Shown in pieces: positions 21,371 to 30,715 of a stretch of 64,000 nt of DNA. A program made the translations under genes and the position numbers. The stretch's first letter is position 1. Each line of letters starts with the position of its first letter. Below the pieces are notes generated by a model that had not been told where the DNA came from, searched no databases, and saw only the letters and a program-made list of their open reading frames with translations. The stretch lies in assembly GCA_004431415.1 (NCBI GenBank), contig QPMI01000637.1, positions 124,001 through 188,000 on the forward strand, in the 5' to 3' direction. The stretch is from Cyanophora paradoxa (Eukaryota; Glaucocystophyceae; Cyanophorales; Cyanophoraceae).

Positions 21371-24318
21371 GTGGGGGCGAGGTGCAGGAATCCGAACGTG
21401 CCCCGCAGGTTCGAGATCCCGCAGGGCTCCAACCGCTTCCTCATCAACCTCCAGGTCCCTCCCCCCCCTCTCCGGTTCCCCACCCATCTTTCTAAACGCG
21501 TACCCCCCTTCCCGCCAGGCGCTCTCGGGCGATCCGGATCTCTTTGCTTCGTTTCGAGAGCAGTTCCCGGGGACCGAGAGGCACCAGTTCAAATCCGAGA
21601 GGGAGGTCAGTCCTTCTTCTAGAAAAGCGCTCCCCGCCCGACTAGAACCCGCGCCCCAGGGGGACGATGTGCTCGAGGTGACGGACGAGCACCCTGACTT
21701 CCGCCCGGGGCCGATCTACATCGGTGCGCCGGCTCGAATCCGGCCCGGGACATTTCCCCGCCTGAGCGCCGCGGCCCTCGCCGCAGCGGTGTACGCGGAG
21801 AGCAAGAGCGAGTACCGCCTCACAATCCGATCGGCCTCCTCCGCCGTCCTCACCCCCAGCAAGTGCGCCGCGCGGGGGGTACGCGTCCCCGACCGCCCTC
21901 TGAGTCCCCTCGCCCCCAGGATCGCGATGGGCAAGGTGGAGCCCTCGGAGCTGGCCTTCTACAGGATTCAGGTTCGACTCCCGCCGGCTCCGTTGTCTCT
22001 TGCCCCATTCGCTCGAGCCGGTGGCGCCCGCAGATCAGCGACGCGCGGCAGTCGGTGTCCTTCAAGCTCAGTGCGCCGTACCCCCTGCATCTCTTCCTCC
22101 CTCCTAGACTCCCCTTACCCACGCTCGCCCTCTTCCGCAGCCCTGCGGGACCCGAAGGGCAACCCGCTGAGTGCGGCCGCGCCCCCCGCCCTGTTCTCCC
22201 CGCACCCCCGCTGACATCCTTACGCCGTCCCCCTCCAGCCATCCCCGACGACGAGAAGCCGAAGCTGCACGTCTCTGCCAAGTACAAGTTCCCCAACTCG
22301 GGTACCCCCGGCATTTCCTTCCCCCCCCCCCCCCCCCCCCCCCCGGCCCCGCGTGAGCGGCGGGCAGTGACGGCGGTGTGGAGCGGGGTGTTCGAGGAGG
22401 AGGAGGAGGAGCTGACCCTCACCGTCGACCCCATCGACCTCCAGTTCCGCACCGGTCCGCCCCCGCGCCCCCGCCCCCGCCCCGCCCCGCCTCCGGTGCG
22501 AGCGGGGCGCAGGGTGGTGGTACGCGTGCGTGGAGCCGGGGCCGGCGGCCTGCCACTTCAAGATCTGCGCCTCCCAGAAGAAGTGTGAGCGCCCGCCCGG
22601 GCCGGCCTCCCCGCATCCCCCTCCCCCTCCGCCTGCGCGATGCGAGCCGGGGGCGGCGCAGACCCGCCGGACCCGCGCTCCGACCGGGCCTCCCTCCAGG
22701 TGCGAGCTGCGCCTGCGGGGCCTCGCCCGCCCCCGCTGACCCCGCCCCGCCCCCTACCCCCGCGCCCCGCAGGCGGTGACGAAGGCGGTGAACTCGGGGC
22801 TCTACGACCGCGCCGCCGCCGCCTCCTCCCGCTCCCCAGGTCCCCGCCCGCCCCGGCGAGGGGGACGGCCCGGAGGCGGCGGGGCTGACGCGGGGCGGCG
22901 CCAGGCATCCGCATCATCGCCGAGACGATCCCCGAGGACGCCGCCCACGCCCCCGCCCCCGGCCCCGGTCCGCCCCGCAACGCCCTTCCTTAAAACGGCC
23001 CTCCCCTCTCGCCCGCTCCCGCTGATCGCCCGTGCTCCCGCCTCTCAGGGGTGCAGCGGCCGCCGCTGCCGCGGACGTCGAGCTTCAAGGGCCGCGGGGC
23101 GCCCCGCCCCCTCCAGGCGCGCCCCGCCCCGCCCGCCCAGCGGAGCACTCCGCATCGCCGCCCCTCACGCCGCCGCCTGCGCAGCTGGCGACGGTGGAGG
23201 AGGGGGCCTCCTCGGCCCCCTCCGCGTCGGCGCCGGCGTCGGAGCCGGCGCCGCACGCGCCGCGCCCGCCGGCTTCCTTCCGCCAGTCCGCCTCCTTCCG
23301 CCGCCGCAGCGTCGCCGAGGCCGCCGAGGCGCAGGCCCCCGCACGCGCCCCGCCCCGGGGAGGCCGGGCCCTCGGCGCCGACCCAGGGGCCCGAGCCCGG
23401 GGCGGAGGCTGCAGCGCCGGCCCAGACCGGCGGCGCGGGCTCGCCTGCCGGCGGGGCGCCCCCGCGGGCGCCGAGCTTCCGCAGGCGCAGCGTGGCGGAC
23501 GTCGTCGAGCACGACCCCGCGGAAGGCGGCGGCGGCGGCGGCGGCGGCGGCCTCGGCGCCCTGGTCGTGCCCTCCTCCGGCAGCTTCCGGCGCCGCAGCC
23601 TGGCGGTCGCCGTGCCGGCCCGGACGAGGCGGCGGGGCGGCGGGGCCCCTCTTCCCGCCCATCCTCGCCGCCGCCTCGCCGCGGGCGGGCCTCTCGCCGA
23701 CGCCGGGCGCCTCCCCGCGGCTGCCCATCTCGCCCCGCCGCGCCCCGCGCTCCCTCTCCACCCTCGCCCACGACCCCTCCGGCCCCGCCCCGCCGATCCG
23801 GCGCCCGCCGCCTCGGCGTCGGCGTCGCCGCTGAGCAGCCGGCGGGCCCCGCTCGGCGTGCCGCGCTCCTCGACCTTCTCGGCGGCCGGCGCGCCCGGCG
23901 CCAACCGCCGCTCCTCCATCGAGGAGGCCCTCGGCCTGCACTCCCCGGTACCCCCCTTCCTTTCCCCGCCGGCTCGAATCCGGGCGGGCCCGTTTCTCAC
24001 GCCGGGGGCGGCAGGAGGGGAACCCGGAGCTGGACCGGGACCCGTACCTCGCCCGCGCCGTCCAGGTCCCCCCCGGCCCCCGCCCCGCCCTGTCCTTGCT
24101 CTTTGCTGAGGCGCGGGCAGGCGGCGGCGGCGGAGCTGCAGGCGATCGCGGCGGCGTCGCCGCGGGTCGTGGTGCCGAGGCAGCCGTCCTTCCGGGCCCC
24201 GCCCTCCCGCGTCGCCGCCGTCCTCGAGAAGCTCGAGGCCCGCTCCCAGCAGGCCGCCGGGGGCGGGACCGGCGGGGCCGGCGGCACCGAGGGCCCCGCG
24301 AACCGAGGCGACGCGTGA
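20056..24318 (+). CDS. PPC-type beta-sandwich protein with RRxS-rich C-terminus
   Basis: ATG 20056 (LVNVDDKLSILAHILDR), stop at 24318. About 15 short C-rich introns were read. The N-terminal third is Pro/Arg-rich. A central segment, once the introns are removed, reads GEYQYYTFEIPQG, NRFLINLQ, GDPDLFASFREQFPG, GPIYIAVYAESKSEYRLTIR. This is the pattern of a bacterial-type pre-peptidase C-terminal (PPC) domain. It is followed by related beta-rich stretches (ELAFYRIQISDARQSVSFKL; ACVEPGPAACHFKICAS). One intron holds a run of more than 30 G (about 21339-21370) and another a C run (22321-22344). The C-terminal half is disordered with repeated basophilic-kinase-like sites: FRRRSVA, FRRRSLA, RQPSFR. 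No catalytic domain was recognised. The domain call is moderately sure; the function is unknown. Confidence 0.55.
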
Positions 24319-24583
24319 AACGGTGCTGGTCGGCGCTGGCGCTGCTGGCGCTGCCCGGCCCCTGCCCCACCCTAGGCATTCTGCAGTTTTTCAATTTTCA
24401 TTTACGTGCATCACGGGGCCAACGCTTCTGCCGCAGTGCGGGCCAGCTACGGTACAGCTGCAGCTCAAGATCATTTAATTTGCAGCCTGGCAGCGGCTGG
24501 CCTGGTATGGGCATGACCAGCTGCAGGGCGAACCACATGCAGCAGCAATTCATGATTATCAATTGATATTCGCGAAAACAAAT
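24319..24583. other. Convergent intergenic region
   Basis: About 265 bp between the stops of the PPC-like gene (+) and the TRAF gene (-). It contains several CAGCTGCAG-type palindromes and TCATGATTATCAATTGATA. No gene or repeat was identified. Confidence 0.5.
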
Positions 24584-26157
24584 CTACGCGATCGCGCTGA
24601 TCTTGACTGTGACCTGGAAGGAAAGGTCGCCTTCGTGAAGGAAGCCGGAAGCAGGATTCGACACGAGATCCAGGGGGATGAACTGCGGGCTACCCATACC
24701 TCCCTTCATAGCCTGTACATGAGGGAACACTCCAAACATGGTCTTGCTTCGCATACGATTCTCGTTCAGAAGAGTTATTGCATAGCTAATACGCTGACTG
24801 TCAGATTGGAGAGCGACAGCTGAAGCGGAGCGCCTCAGATAGACTCCCAATTGACGACCGGTCGAAGTTTCGACCATCGAATTTCCGTTCGGATAAACAC
24901 TCATCTCCCTGCATTCATTTAGCTTAGATTCAAGCTTAATAAAGTCAAGCTTAGATTTGATGAAATAATTCAACAGACCAGCCACTCGGGTCTCGAAGGA
25001 CCAGCACATGCGCAGCGCCCTTGCCTCGTTCCTCCGCAAAGTTGCGAAGACGGATGGTGAATCGAGCGGATTCGCGATGTCTCTGTTGTTTGTTTAGGTA
25101 AAATAGGGCATTACTATGCAGGATAAGAGGCAAATCATATTACTTCGTTCGCAATATCGCTCGGGAGAAAAGCATGCCCCTGCATGAATGCCGTAGCATT
25201 CCGCGACGCTTCTGTTAACCGCTGTGCCACATTCACTCGCTGAATCGCCGCATCTGCCCGCTCTCGCTGCTGCTGCGCCTCTATCCGTGCCTGCTCCAGA
25301 CGTTCCCTGCACCGCTGCCGGCACGTCCCTGCTCCCCGTGAGAATGTAGCAGGTCCAGGGGGAGGGAGGCGAGCGGGCGCGCGGGCGCACGGAGGTGCTC
25401 CTCGCGCTCGGGGTCGGTGACCTCGTCGGGGCACCCGATGTCCGCGTTCGGGCACGGCCGCCGCACCTTGTCGCACGCCGCCTCGTGCGCCTGCGGACCA
25501 GGCCGGGCATTAGAAGCTCAGAGCGCCGCCTCTGGCAGCCGCGACGAAGCGTCTCACCTGGAGGTCCTTGAGCCTGCACTCTGCCTCGCACCCGCGGCAC
25601 TGCCGGAGCGCGAGGGGGCACTGCGCGATGTGATCCGCGCGGTTGGAAAGCGCGCCAGTCCAGTCGCAGCCGTCTTTGCCGTACTGGCAGCTGCGAATAG
25701 TATGCGCGTGAGTTTGCTGTAGGCGACCATGGCGGCGCGCGCCGGCGCGGGCCTCGCGTGGAGCTCGCCGACGAGGCGGCGGATGCTCTTGGCGGGGCGC
25801 ACGGCGTCCCTCCTCAACCCCTCGTTGCACCTGCAGCGCAGGAGGGAGACGAGCGTCTGAGCGCGACTCAAGCAGATGGATGCGCAGTGGATGCACGTCG
25901 GGCATGCGGCGCCGTCGGGGCGAGCGTCGAACCAGCCATCCAGACAGGTCCTGCAGAACACGTGCTGCTCGTCGCAGTTCGCGTCCATCTGCGCGGCGCG
26001 CGCCCGCGGGCTCAAGATCAGGCGAATGCTCAGATGGCGGCCCCCAAGCGCCGTCGCGGGGCTTGCGAACCGGATCGTCGAGCACGTCGAGGCATATCTT
26101 GCACGTGAACATCTCCCGGGGCGCCCCGCTGACGAAAAACTCCGAGGGCCAGCCCAT
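24584..26157 (-). CDS. TRAF-family protein: RING, TRAF zinc fingers, coiled coil, MATH
   Basis: ATG at 26157. Exon 26157-26071 encodes FTCKICLDVLDDP. The exon from 25988 continues the RING (NCDEQHVFCRTCLDGWF...CPTC). The next exons carry Cys/His fingers of TRAF type (YGKDGCDWTGALSNRADHIAQCP; RPCPNADIGCPDEV). A coiled coil (ERLEQARIEAQQQRERADAAIQ) ends at 25144. Introns 25143-25083 and 24978-24909 join exon 25082-24979 (FTIRLRNF...PSGW) to the last exon 24908-24584 (MSVYPNGNSM, VYLRRS, FIPLDLVSNPASGFLHEGDLSF), which has the hallmarks of a MATH/TRAF-C domain. Phases agree at these last junctions. The family acts as trimeric E3 ligase adaptors in animals and amoebozoa. The 5' exons are GC-rich, the MATH exons are near 50% GC. 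The junctions around 25700-25760 and 25310-25500 are uncertain. Confidence 0.8.
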
Positions 26158-26289
26158 TTTGCCGTGCGCCGTGCGCCGAGGACGCGCTGGAGTTCGGAAC
26201 TCGTCTTACGATCTTTCTACAGCAGCGCGACCGCGGAGGCCCTCCTAACGCTGCAGCTCACTTACGGCTGTCGGGGTACATGTACAGCT

Positions 26290-26445
26290 GTCATTCGGAT
26301 GCCACGGCGTGGCCAGCGCAGGAGCAGCGAGCGATGCTGGCTATGGCGCCGCCGGCTCCCTCATCGCGATCGCTTCATGATCCGAAACGCGCCGCTCGAG
26401 AGGAACGCGCTGCAAGCGAGCTCGAGCTGGACCATGGCGAGCTAC
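26290..26445 (+). pseudogene. Relic of the first exon of the coiled-coil/PH gene
   Basis: It encodes EQRAMLAMAPPAPSS, then a broken version of the N-terminus of the minus-strand gene starting at 57061, ending ASELELDHGEL. Compared with that exon it has a deletion in the middle and two 6-bp gains: CGATCG (26367-26372, making TCGCGATCG) and GAGCTC (26418-26423, making GAGCTCGAG). It has no downstream exons and lies in intergenic DNA upstream of the TRAF gene. It is therefore a dispersed, dead gene fragment. Confidence 0.75.
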
Positions 26446-27010
26446 GTATACGTACACTGATCATGAGATCGCTCACATGTACATCATGATCAGAAATCAA
26501 GGAGCGAGCGATAGCCGGCGCCGCGCGCGCGCGCGCGCCCGGGCCGGCGCCCCGGGCCTGGCCCGCATGCGCAGCTGCAGGCCTAGGATCCGGACCCGCT
26601 GGGGCCACGCGCATATATATATATAGCCAATCCTGCCGGCAGGACCCCAAGCAGGCATCGGGAGTCCCAGCTGCTCATGCGCATGCGCATGCATATGCAG
26701 CTGCTAATGATCATGATCGATATCGATATATATCATGCGCCTGCGCAGCGTTATCGCGCTATCTCCTCCAGACTCTGCCGCCCTCGTCCCCTCGTTCCTC
26801 GGCCGCGGCGCCGCCCCGGGCCCCGCGCGGCACGTGCACCGCCGCGGCCGAGGACAGGCACTGCGGCAGCTCCACGTGTGCACTACGTATACGGCCCCGG
26901 GCCCCGCGGCCGATCTGCTGTCGAGCCATGGGCCATGCCAGCCCCTTCGGAGCCTTACTGAGTAAGCTGAATATATAGTATACGTATATATATATACGTA
27001 TACCGTAGTA
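26446..27010. other. Intergenic, palindrome-rich
   Basis: No gene seen. It is dense in GCGCATGCGCATGC, GATCGATATCGATATAT, GTACGTATATATATACGTATAC and similar overlapping palindromes. It includes a (GC)n run at 26520-26540 and a short GC-rich block at 26770-26950 with no supported frame. Confidence 0.5.
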
Positions 27011-27014
27011 CTAG

Positions 27015-27121
27015 TATTGCAGCAGTGATATACTGTCCAAGTCCCTGTAGCCCTGTACCCCTGGACCTCAGTCTGCTGTACCCCCAATACACCACCTTGC
27101 CAGCTATCTAGCCTGGCAATA
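27015..27121 (+). repeat. 5' LTR
   Basis: 107-bp direct repeat with terminal TATTGC...GCAATA, preceded by CTAG. It appears identical to 29179-29285 by eye. Confidence 0.8.
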
Positions 27122-27357
27122 CCCTCGCCGGAGACTCTACGGGCACTCCGTGCTAGCCAGCTGTCAACAACAGCTGTGCCGGCCGAGGCCGTAGGAGTGC
27201 GGCGCGTCTACGCGGTGGTGCAGCAACAGCGGTTCATCCGGCCAGCTAGCGACTACGGGGGAGGGACAACAGCCTCAGATCGTGAGGTGCGCACCGGCGC
27301 AAGCCGCCCGGGCACGCTGCCCGAGGTCGGTCCGGTGCGCAACGGGCAACTTGCCTC

Positions 27358-28128
27358 TTGGACCATCGTCGGCTCAGCATGGGCACGCGCATCATCAGGG
27401 CGCCAGCATTCCACCAGTCGTCGAACGGCGGCGCCGAGCGTCTCGGGCAAACCTTCAAGCGCCTGGTGTACGGACTCTGCAAGGCAGCGGGGAAACCGCA
27501 CAACCACTGGTCGAACTACGTGCATCAGGCGCTGCTGGCCATGCGGACGGGCGTTCACGCGGCAACGGGCTTCCCGCCAGCGGTACTGCACTTCGGGCGG
27601 GACCTCGCGCTCCCGGGTGACCTTCGCTTCGATCCCGACGAGCGCCAGCGGCCACTCGACCCGACGTTCCTCAACGAACGTCTGCTCGACTATGCGCGCG
27701 CGGCGGAGAGTCGGGAGGCGGCGGTCGCGGCGCACCGACGGGCGTACAACAAGCGGATCCTGCGCTCGCATGGCGGCCGCCCGTTGAGCCGCTCGTTCAA
27801 GCCGGGGGAGAAAGTGCTCTGCTGGTTCGAAGGCCTCAAGCGTGGAATCCACACGGGCTGGACGGGCCCGTTCGTCGTCTTGCGGAAGCTCTCCGGAGGC
27901 CACATCTACGAGGTCAAGGCGCTGGAGGGCGCAGAGCGGCACCGAAGGACGCGGGCGATCGCTGTCCACCTCGACCTGATGATCCCTTACCGTGACCGGC
28001 CTGAACATGTAACGCGACGTCAACGCGTTGGGAGACCTCCGAAGGCGGCGCAACAGTCGGCGGCCCCCGAGGCACCTCCGGGGTCGGCGGCTGACGCGCC
28101 TGGAGTAGCTCCGATGTCTGATGCGTGA
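27358..28128 (+). pseudogene. Integrase, C-terminal part (Ty3/gypsy type)
   Basis: The open frame (no ATG at its beginning; stop TGA at 28126-28128) contains FHQSSNGGAERLGQTFKRLV, the end of the integrase core with the catalytic Glu. It continues with LLAMRTGVHAATGFPPAVLHFGRD and a C-terminal SH3/chromo-like segment (FKPGEKVLCWFEG...TGWTGPFVVLRKLSGGHIYEV). The zinc-binding N-terminus and the two catalytic Asp residues are missing, so the enzyme is truncated. It is the only coding remnant inside the LTR element. Confidence 0.75.
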
Positions 28129-28211
28129 ACAACGTGGAATCGTTGACAGTCCGAAATCGTCATTGTCAGTCCGGTAAGCCACGTCACGCCTAACGGGCCC
28201 GTGCGCTAAAG

Positions 28212-28345
28212 AAAAGCCATCGTGGCACGCGAGCCATAGCGGCATCAAAAAGCCATCGCGGCACGCGAGCCATAGCGGCATCAAACGCCATCGTGGCACG
28301 CAAGCCATAGCGGCAGAGTCACAGCGACTCGAGAGCCATAGCGGC
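28212..28345 (+). repeat. Tandem repeat inside the LTR element
   Basis: Three to four imperfect units of about 36 bp built on AAAGCCATCGTGGCACGCGA followed by GCCATAGCGGCATC. They lie between the integrase stop and the 3' LTR. Confidence 0.7.
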
Positions 28346-28904
28346 CAAACCCGGCGCGGCATCGTGCCCCGGACGACCTCTTTGTCGTTGTCAAAATGCC
28401 GTCGCTTTTCTCTTTTCGCCGGCGCATAAAGCTCTGCGCTGCTTTGCGATGCGAGCGCAACTGCTCACTTACTTGCGCCACGCGCGATTCAGATCCTCCA
28501 CGGGATCCATTCCCCCCGGCTTCCCCTCGCCGCGCGACCAGCGGCGGGGTCCCATCTTCACGGCACCTTCTCGCCGCACGGAGGCGGCGGGAACTTCGCA
28601 CACGAGGCGATGGGATTTTTCGCTGTCGTTGGCGGCACGGCAGAGGTTTTTCGCCCGGTTTTCCTCTGGCCGTTAGTGACCCTCGGGGGCAGCATCTGGG
28701 CCCGGGCCCCTCACATTTTTGCCCCCGAGCGGCAGTCCGCGCGGTCTCTCACATGACCGGTTTCTGCTGCTTAGACTCAGGCAGAATTCCTGTACCGTAG
28801 TCTCGAGTCGATTGGACCTTAGTCTATATTAGTCTGTATCTTTATCTATGGATTTCTGACCGGCGGGCGCGTAGGCTAGATAGGCGTCCCGGTCCTTTAC
28901 ATTT

Positions 28905-29180
28905 ATGCCCCCCATTCCACGAGCCTACTGTCTCGTGAAATAGTAACATCCCCTGGTCCTGTACCACGAGCCTAGCGTCTCGTGAAATAGTAACATGCTG
29001 GTAGGCGGCAGACAATTTTTCTGTATCCCCCTGACGACTCTCTCTCTCTTGTACCCCTGACGACTCTCTTCTTGTTTTGTACCCAGCACTGATCGCTCTC
29101 ATGTACCCCTTTACTTGTCACTTGCTCCTTCTTTTCTTGTTCCAGTGCGCGAGGACGCGCACTCGTGAAATAGTAACATA
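28905..29180. repeat. Repeated block before the 3' LTR
   Basis: The motif GTCTCGTGAAATAGTAACAT, or a close variant, occurs three times (about 28930, 28978, 29162). GTACCCCTGACGACTCTC occurs twice (29037-29075). No protein is encoded. Confidence 0.6.
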
Positions 29181-29285
29181 TTGCAGCAGTGATATACTGT
29201 CCAAGTCCCTGTAGCCCTGTACCCCTGGACCTCAGTCTGCTGTACCCCCAATACACCACCTTGCCAGCTATCTAGCCTGGCAATA
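29179..29285 (+). repeat. 3' LTR
   Basis: 107-bp direct copy of the 5' LTR, followed by CTAG (29286-29289), which matches the four bases before the 5' LTR. Confidence 0.8.
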
Positions 29286-29645
29286 CTAGTAGTACGTAGC
29301 TATAGCTCTAGATCTGTCGCACCATGATCGCCGGTTCGCAGTCGGAGTTAAAGTTCATGTGCGCATGCATGCGTGTGCATGTGAAGCGGCAGCCGCAGCT
29401 TCAGGCTCGCATGAACGGCAAGGGAAAGGGCGCGGCGGAGCATCGCTATAAGTTTGGTTCGAGGTTGTCCATTGATATACGGGTCAAAAGCTTCAACTCT
29501 AATACTCAAAACATGCATATCGTTCGCGAACCGCTGCTACAGCCCTCGCTACTCGCTACATGAAATCTGCGCTGCCGAAACGGGAAGGGCGGGGGGCGTG
29601 GGAGAAAGATTCAAAAAAAAGCGCGGGTGCGCGGGGGGCCGGGGA
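29286..29645. other. Intergenic
   Basis: It contains TCTAGATCT (29311) and GCGCATGCATGCGTGTGCATG. A short open frame of about 79 codons (29324-29563) has no recognisable family or splice context, so it is not called as a gene. Confidence 0.45.
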
Positions 29646-30286
29646 CTATCGTGCGCTCTCCTTCTCCTTCTTCTTCGAGGGCTTCTCCTTCGCGGGGGCG
29701 GGCATGCAGAACGCGCTGAAGAACGTCACGCAGGGGTTCTGGGGCTCGGGCAGTGGGTGCTTTTCCAAGTACTCCGCGATCTCCTTCTCGACGTCCCGCT
29801 GCGCGCGCGAGGGTCGTCAGGCCGGCGCGCTGGTCAATCAAGAGTCAGATCAAATCTCGTCGCTGGGCGCGCACCACCTCCTCCTCGGGGGTATTTTCCT
29901 CCGTGACCTGCACTACGCACTTCTTGACGCCCTCGAACGGCTCCCGCAGGTGAATCGTGACGGTCCTCGCCGGGTCCGAACGAATGTTGTACAGCGTCGA
30001 ACCGATCGTGCGGATGCAGAGCGCTCCAGGCTGCGGGAGGCGACGCGCGTTATGAAGCGCAGGTTCGTTGCGGCGGGCGACGGCCATAGCGCCCGCCGCA
30101 GCGGCCGAGTTGACGCGAGGAGAGCCGCACCGTTGCTCCCTCGGACTCCCACTTCGACTGCGCTTCGGCGGCACCTGGATCCGCCTTCTTCACTAATTGC
30201 ATCGGGATCTCGAACAACCTGCGGCGCCCGGTGAGACGGATCTGCTGGGACGGGACGTGCGACGCGCCTGCTCCGCTCGACGCCAT
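29646..30286 (-). CDS. Unrecognised small protein, three exons
   Basis: ATG at 30286. Exon 1 (HVPSQQIRLTGRRRLFEIPM) ends at a GTGCGG donor. An intron ending CATAAC...CCTCCCGCAG leads in phase to exon 2 (IRTIGSTLYNIRSDPARTV, LREPFEGVKKCVVQVTEEN). A second intron (GTGGTG...CTGACG...GCGCAG) leads to exon 3 (VEKEIAEYLEKHPLPEPQ, VTFFSAFCMPAPAKEK) and a Lys/Glu-rich tail, with stop TAG at 29646-29648. All phases agree, giving about 150 residues. I do not recognise the family. Coding-like sequence extends upstream to about 30460 on the same strand (YIFVNKVPHILPSVF), so the true start may be earlier. Confidence 0.6.
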
Positions 30287-30715
30287 CCCGTGTGGTTGCT
30301 GCGATCCCGTCTCGCTTCTTGAACTTCAATACGAGGATGTGCCGATCCTGCCGATCCGCGGAGATGGGCGGTGCGATTGCGGCGTTAGCTAGAGCGCCGC
30401 GGCACCGAAAGACGCTCGGAAGGATGTGCGGCACCTTGTTGACGAATATGTAAGTCATAGCTGGCCTGTGGAGGGCGCCCGGCTCTTGCAGTCCCGAGGG
30501 GGGTAGGGTCGGCTGAGATTCTATGCCGTATCCCAGCGGCGCGGCATTCGCGCTCGAACCGAAAAGTCGCGCGCGCGCCCGCAGCTTTTTCGGTTCCCCC
30601 ATGACGCTCTTACGCGTGCTATCATCTCCTGCTCGTCGCCCTTCCCCACGCCGCGAGCAGGTCGACGTCCAGCACGGTCAGCCAGCCATACGCGCGGTCC
30701 GCCGGTAGACCAGCG
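30287..30715. promoter_or_regulatory. Divergent intergenic region
   Basis: 429 bp separate the divergent starts at 30286 (-) and 30716 (+). The part nearest the minus gene may include an additional 5' exon of that gene. No promoter motif was recognised. Confidence 0.35.

Larger units (their letters stand above)
27015..29285 (+). mobile_element. Short LTR retroelement carrying only a partial integrase
   Basis: A 2271-bp element is bounded by two direct repeats of 107 bp (27015-27121 and 29179-29285) that look identical base for base. They begin TATTGC and end GCAATA, and are flanked by CTAG on both sides (27011-27014, 29286-29289). Identical LTRs imply a recent insertion. The only protein-coding similarity is the C-terminal half of a Ty3/gypsy-type integrase. 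No gag, protease, reverse transcriptase or RNase H is present, so the element must have moved in trans. Neither a primer-binding site nor a polypurine tract was convincing. Confidence 0.8.

Noticed and set aside
28212-28345. Regular repeats that could suggest a CRISPR-like array
   Set aside because: Units are contiguous tandem repeats without unique spacers, inside an LTR element of a eukaryotic genome.
28396-28800. 134-codon frame inside the LTR element after the tandem repeat
   Set aside because: No gag, protease or RT feature and no similarity to the integrase; the composition does not support coding.
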